Assembly (NCBI GenBank): GCA_009602725.1
Contig: WELB01000002.1
Coordinates: 872,711 to 936,710, forward strand
DNA: 64,000 bases
Source of the DNA: Spirogloea muscicola
Lineage: Eukaryota; Streptophyta; Zygnematophyceae; Spirogloeales; Spirogloeaceae
Direction: 5' to 3'
The notes under the pieces are model-generated. The model worked only from the letters and a program-made list of their open reading frames with translations, was not told the origin of the DNA and made no database searches. Every line of letters begins with the position of its first letter. The stretch's first letter is position 1. A program made the translations under genes and the position numbers. This document shows, in pieces, positions 59,791 to 64,000 of the stretch.

Positions 59791-62700
59791 GGCGGCTGCC
59801 GGCCGCCGCCGCCGCCGCCGCGCTGTGCTTCATCGCCCTGGTGCTGCTGGCCGGCCCCGCCGACGCCGCTCAACATAAGTACTCGGGCCGCTTCAAGGAC
59901 AACGTGATCTGCACCCCCCTTCTCCCTCCTCTCTCGCTCCTCCTCGCGCTCGCCTGGCGCCTCCGCCGTGCCTCCGCCGCGTTATGAGAGCGGGCTGCTC
60001 ACTGCTGCTTGCGGTTCCCGACGTCTGCAGCCCCGGTATCACCAGCCGTACTACCACTATGACGGCGGCCACGAGGGCTTATACGCGTCGCGCGGTGGGC
60101 CCATCCAGAGCCACTTCTCCAGCACGCGCCCCCAAGTTGCCGACGGTGTCTCCTACATCAGGTCAGACTTGGAGCTAACTGCAGGGCTCCCCAAGCCCCG
60201 TGCTGTGTGATCACGCGGTGACCAACTTGACCGGCCTCGTTTCAGCAGCTAATCCTCCTGGCGCGACCATTGTATGTGGTTTCCTCCAACTCGCCTGAGC
60301 TTGCGGCCAGCTATGTTTGCAGTGCCTGCATGTGTGCCACAGTCCTAGAGTTCGGCGCTTGCCACTGCAACCCCATTGCATGCTGGGCTCAACCATGGTA
60401 GATACTGAGCCGTCTTTGCAGCAATGAGATGCGAGCGTTGGAGCCAGAGAAAGTTCTGGTCAAGCTGATGTGGAGCCTTTGCTGCTACGCATTGTCTGCA
60501 GGTTACAGCATCTGGCTTTCCACAGGACCAATGCAACGGCAAACAAGTACAAGCATTCAGACACTCACACTGGACTAGTGCAAGCTGTTCTGTTTGAGGT
60601 CCATGACTTTGGCAGGAAAATTTTCTATACAACCAGACTCCAGACGTTCTTGTGCTGTACCGAGGCCCTGAAGAGTCGCAATTTGTGCCAGGAGCTGAAC
60701 GAAGTGATTGTGAACAAGTCGGTGGACGATAAGGTACGGGGCACAGTCAGCTGACGAATCATCTGTCGCAAACTTTCCAAAGTCTGACAGATTCTTGAAA
60801 ACCTCGTCGCAGCATTGTCCTGCTTGCCATTAATGATTCGCAACAATCTCCTTCGCAATCGCTCTGCAGTGGCCGCATGTGGAGTCGTACTACTTCCAAG
60901 GCACCGACCTGGATTTGAAAGTTGATGATACGACCTTCCAGATCGACAAGACCGGCATGTACTTCCTCTGGTTCGTAACTTGCGACAGAAACCTGTATGA
61001 AGACTTGACTATATCAGGACTGAGTACCTGGAAGAACCCTGGGGGTTTCCTTCCTGGCATGAAGGTTCCCCTGCTCTCCTTCTACGCTCTCATGTCTTTG
61101 GTAAGCCCATGCTACACAGCTTGACTGTCAGAGGCCTGCTCATGCCTGCTTGCTCCAGCAAGATAAGAAACAGGAATGCAATGTAGCTGTTGGGTGACAG
61201 TAGAGTGCTTTCCAAGGCATGCGGCAGATTCTTCTGGAATTGTACAATGAAGACCTTCTATCTGGCATTTCAATGGCTTTGAGGTGTGCAGGCTTATTTG
61301 CTTCTTGGTGTACTTTGGCTGCTCCAATATGCCCGCTACTGGAAGGACATCCTTCAGCTGCAAAACTGCATATCAGCAGTATTGGGTCTGGGGATGATGG
61401 AGATGACAATGTGGTACTTCGACTATGAGAATTTCAACCAAACGGGAAAGAGGCCTATTGGTATCACAATTTGGGCTGTGACACTGGGAGCAATTCGGAA
61501 AACTGTGTCTCATATGCTCGTCCTTGTTGTCTCAATGGGATTTGGAGTAGTCCGCCCTACACTTGGTGGACTGTCTCTGCAGGTCTGTTGCTATGCCAGC
61601 CACTTTGACCTCTTTGAGAGTGGTATAGCATTGCAATGAGAAGGGGCGGCTTATTTGATGCCAGCAGCTATTGCACACGCAATAACAGCCCTGTGTTCCC
61701 TCAGTTTGAGACTCTGGTTGAGATTGACGTCATTGGTGTTGCAGGGAATGAGACGATTAATCTGACACTGGGGCTTGGATTGTTAGACAGATTTGTCCCT
61801 CCTTGATCAATCATAGCGTTCAATTGCCTGATTTTGTAAGGAGGAATGCTCTTGAAAATGGATATATCATGCACAGATTACTGATCAGCACCTGACTATC
61901 TGCATGGCAGGTGATTCTGTTTGGAGCAACATACTTTGTAGCAACAGAGGTTTTGGAAGTCTGGGAGCACGTCGGCACCATCTCTGACCTCTACAAACTT
62001 GAGAAAGCTTTCCTAGTCCTGCCAGAGTCTGTGCTGGAGGCTATCTTCATATTGTGGATCTTTACCTCGCTATCCAAGACTCTTGCGCAACTTCAAGTAC
62101 GTGTTTGCTTGCTTTCACCAACAGCGGAATAGGCAGCCTTGTAGGCTAGCTTCGCACATCACACATAGGGGATACGAGAAAGTAAAGACAGCATGTCTAT
62201 GCACTTTGTTCCTGAAGCTATGACTTGGCAGATGACCCCCTTTTACTTTCTTCTCCAGGCACGGCGACAGGTGGCAAAGCTTGACTTGTATCGGAGATTT
62301 ACCAACGCCCTTGCCATAGGTGTGCTTGTAGCTGTTGCCTGGATTGGATATGAGGTAAGCAAGGATTGTTGCCACTATCTACAGTATGTTGTAGCTTGCT
62401 TCTTTAAGTGCTGGTGCCTTCATTGTCCTCTGGTTGCCTGCTGAGATGAAAAGGACTAAGTGGACACCACTTTAGTCCTCATTGCATCATTTCGTTCCTG
62501 CATCTACTTGCAGATTTACACAAGCAGTTCCGACCCACTAGGCGCCTGGGAACGACTTGAGATCATCACCCACTTTTGGGACGTGCTCTCATTCCTCCTC
62601 CTCGTCACGATTTGTGTGCTCTGGGCACCAAGTCAGAATTCCACAAGGTGGGGGCGCAACTTGTGCCAGTGCTGAATTGAAATCCTGGCGCTCTTGATGC

Positions 62701-63087
62701 CTTGCTATGCTTAAGTGGCAAGTGCGTGACTGGAATGTGTCAGTCAGCCATGGAGTGAGTATGACAGTGAGTATAGGTGCCAATGAGGTGGCGATGTTGT
62801 TTGGCCTGTTTCCTCTCTTTGAGGCCTCAGCATCTCCAGGTTGCACGCCTGATCATGTGATAGCATGCATGCATTGGCATGCATCCAGGTATGCGTACTC
62901 CGAGGATGTGCCTGATGATGGTGCTGATGAGGAGGCCGTGGCACTGACAACATCGGCGGGCGGTGGCGGGGGAAAGACGTTTGAGGGTGACGAGAAATCT
63001 TCAAAGGAGCAGCGTGGGGCTGCTGTCAACACGGACGTGTTTAGCTTGGACGATGATGCTGCTATCGAGGAGGGCAAGTTGGACTGA
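59791..63087 (+). CDS. TMEM87-type lung seven-transmembrane family protein, start codon missing
   Basis: Golgi/endosomal membrane protein with an extracytoplasmic beta-rich (GOLD-like) domain and seven helices; implicated in retrograde traffic in animals. Exons: 59791-59903 (partial), 60031-60161, 60502-60733, 60870-61100, 61292-61582, 61911-62096, 62259-62354, 62514-62647, 62889-63087, about 537 residues visible. The first exon encodes a signal peptide (ALCFIALVLLAGPADA) with no visible ATG; the N at 59790 probably hides it. The luminal domain reads HEGLYASRGGP, LAFHRTNATANKY, TGLVQAVLFEVHD and CCTEAL, and the membrane part YLLLGVLWLLQYARYWKDI, MTMWYFDYENFN, FIAWIF-like IFILWIFTSLSKTL, WAPSQNSTRYAY. 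The cytoplasmic tail is acidic. The junction with TOR is only about 10 bp as assembled. Confidence 0.9.
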
Positions 63088-64000
63088 CGCACTAGCGGCT
63101 TGCGCAGCAGCCAGCCAGGCATGCTGGAGGGGATTGCCCACCATTCCAGCAGCCGATCTCTCCATAGCCAGGCTTGCAAAAGGGACGGCGGTTAGGGCAT
63201 GCCGGCGACGGGCGCAAGGCAGGGGAGACGTGAGGCACTGCGGGAGTGAATACTCAAATGGGCGGCCAGACTGCGGAGAGCAGGCGGCCTGCAGTAGCTA
63301 CGTGCTTTGCGCTTGTCGGCCATCTGCACCTCAGCCAGGCCTTGTCGGGCAGGCGATGGAGGGCCTGAGTGGCCGATTAAACGGCAAGCAAATGAACAGA
63401 TGCACAGTATGGGAGGGCGTGGCCAGGAGAGGGACTGACCAATGTTCGGAAGGGGCCATGAAAAGAAGAAGGTGGCTCTCCCAAAGGAAAGTGCGCGAGT
63501 GGTGAGAGATGGGGGGGCCATGTGTGGCCAAGTACAGAGGCAAGCACACTCACAGATGTGCAACACCTGCCAAGGGAGAAGAAAGTGCTCGCCCATTGAG
63601 AACAGGGGCTGGAAAAGCCAGCCCAAAAAAATCAAGGACGAGAAGGGGGGCCAGGGGAAGCGCTACGACAAACAAGCACACAAAGGGGAAATGCGTGTAT
63701 ATTAAGAGATGGGGAGGCCATGTGTGGCCAAGTACAAAGGCAAGCACATTGGACAAATGTACGTCACCTGCTGCTAAGCTGACCAGCTCAGTAACCACGA
63801 GTCAGCACACAGAGGTCGCTAGCTGACGCTCGAATACCGGACGGCAATTGACTAGCTCTTGTGCCAGCAGCTAAGGCTCGACCAGCTTTCTGATGCAGAG
63901 CATACGCCTGAGCTCGTTGCAGACAGGTTGACACTCGACGTCGCAGAAATGACAGATAGGCTGCCGGCATACCCATCTGGGCTGGGAGCATATCCTCGCG
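63088..64000 (-). mobile_element. Non-LTR 3' ends and repeat debris
   Basis: 63570-63640 carries the minus-strand hairpin tail (CTCGCCCATTGAGAACAGGGGCTGG...AGCC) and the GGGGCCAGGGGAAGCGCTA block seen also at 8390 and 35800. 63700-63991 (minus) encodes a C-terminal tail ending ASDLCVLTRGY-stop, matching 11720-11960. 63088-63570 contains the TMEM87 3' untranslated region and unassigned repeat sequence; no gene was recognised. Confidence 0.65.

Overview
The window looks like nuclear DNA of a green alga. It is GC-rich, its genes have many short GT-AG introns with TGCAG-type acceptors, and the proteins resemble plant families (CCR4 with a MYND-like finger, ATXR7/SET1 with a GYF domain, TOR, TMEM87, ABCC with the plant C-terminal tail). 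Trebouxiophyte or similar is a guess. Three N runs (17892-18263, 28282-29013, 44262-44720) and four single Ns (8220, 35390, 43896, 59790) mark assembly joins.

1-28281 is almost entirely transposable elements. One decayed Ty3/gypsy retrotransposon (gag, protease, RT, RNase H, integrase, chromodomain) can be followed from about 1057 to 20863. It is broken by four later insertions, each with its own 5-bp target-site duplication (TSD): 3607-5202 (AGCAT), 5941-7251 (AGTAT), 7763-19156 (CGGTC) and 19476-20330 (GCAGG). The inserts are LTRs of one extended family (here LTR-A, LTR-B, LTR-C); a clean solo LTR-A lies at 23285-24179 (ATTAC). Copies of a non-LTR retrotransposon with an N-terminal zinc finger, a FADD reverse transcriptase and a C-terminal restriction-like nuclease lie at 24540-27440, 27571-28281 and in many 3' fragments. 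All end in a shared 3' hairpin.

Inside the CGGTC-bounded interval sit a gag-protease fragment with an inverted partial copy and a 12-exon ABCC transporter gene on the minus strand. Both ends of that segment touch Ns, and the LTR-B sequence on the two sides overlaps by 179 bp. The ABCC gene is therefore either carried within an LTR element or, more simply, wrongly scaffolded here.

29031-63087 is a gene-dense block: CCR4 deadenylase (+), COX6B (-), a SET1/ATXR7-like H3 methyltransferase (+), U11/U12-35K minor-spliceosome protein (-), TOR kinase (+, 48 exons, about 2619 residues) and a TMEM87-type seven-pass Golgi membrane protein (+). Non-LTR debris fills the intergenic spaces at 34333-36060, 44721-45110 and 63088-64000. 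Gene functions cover mRNA decay, respiration, chromatin, minor splicing, nutrient signalling and secretion; they do not form a pathway.
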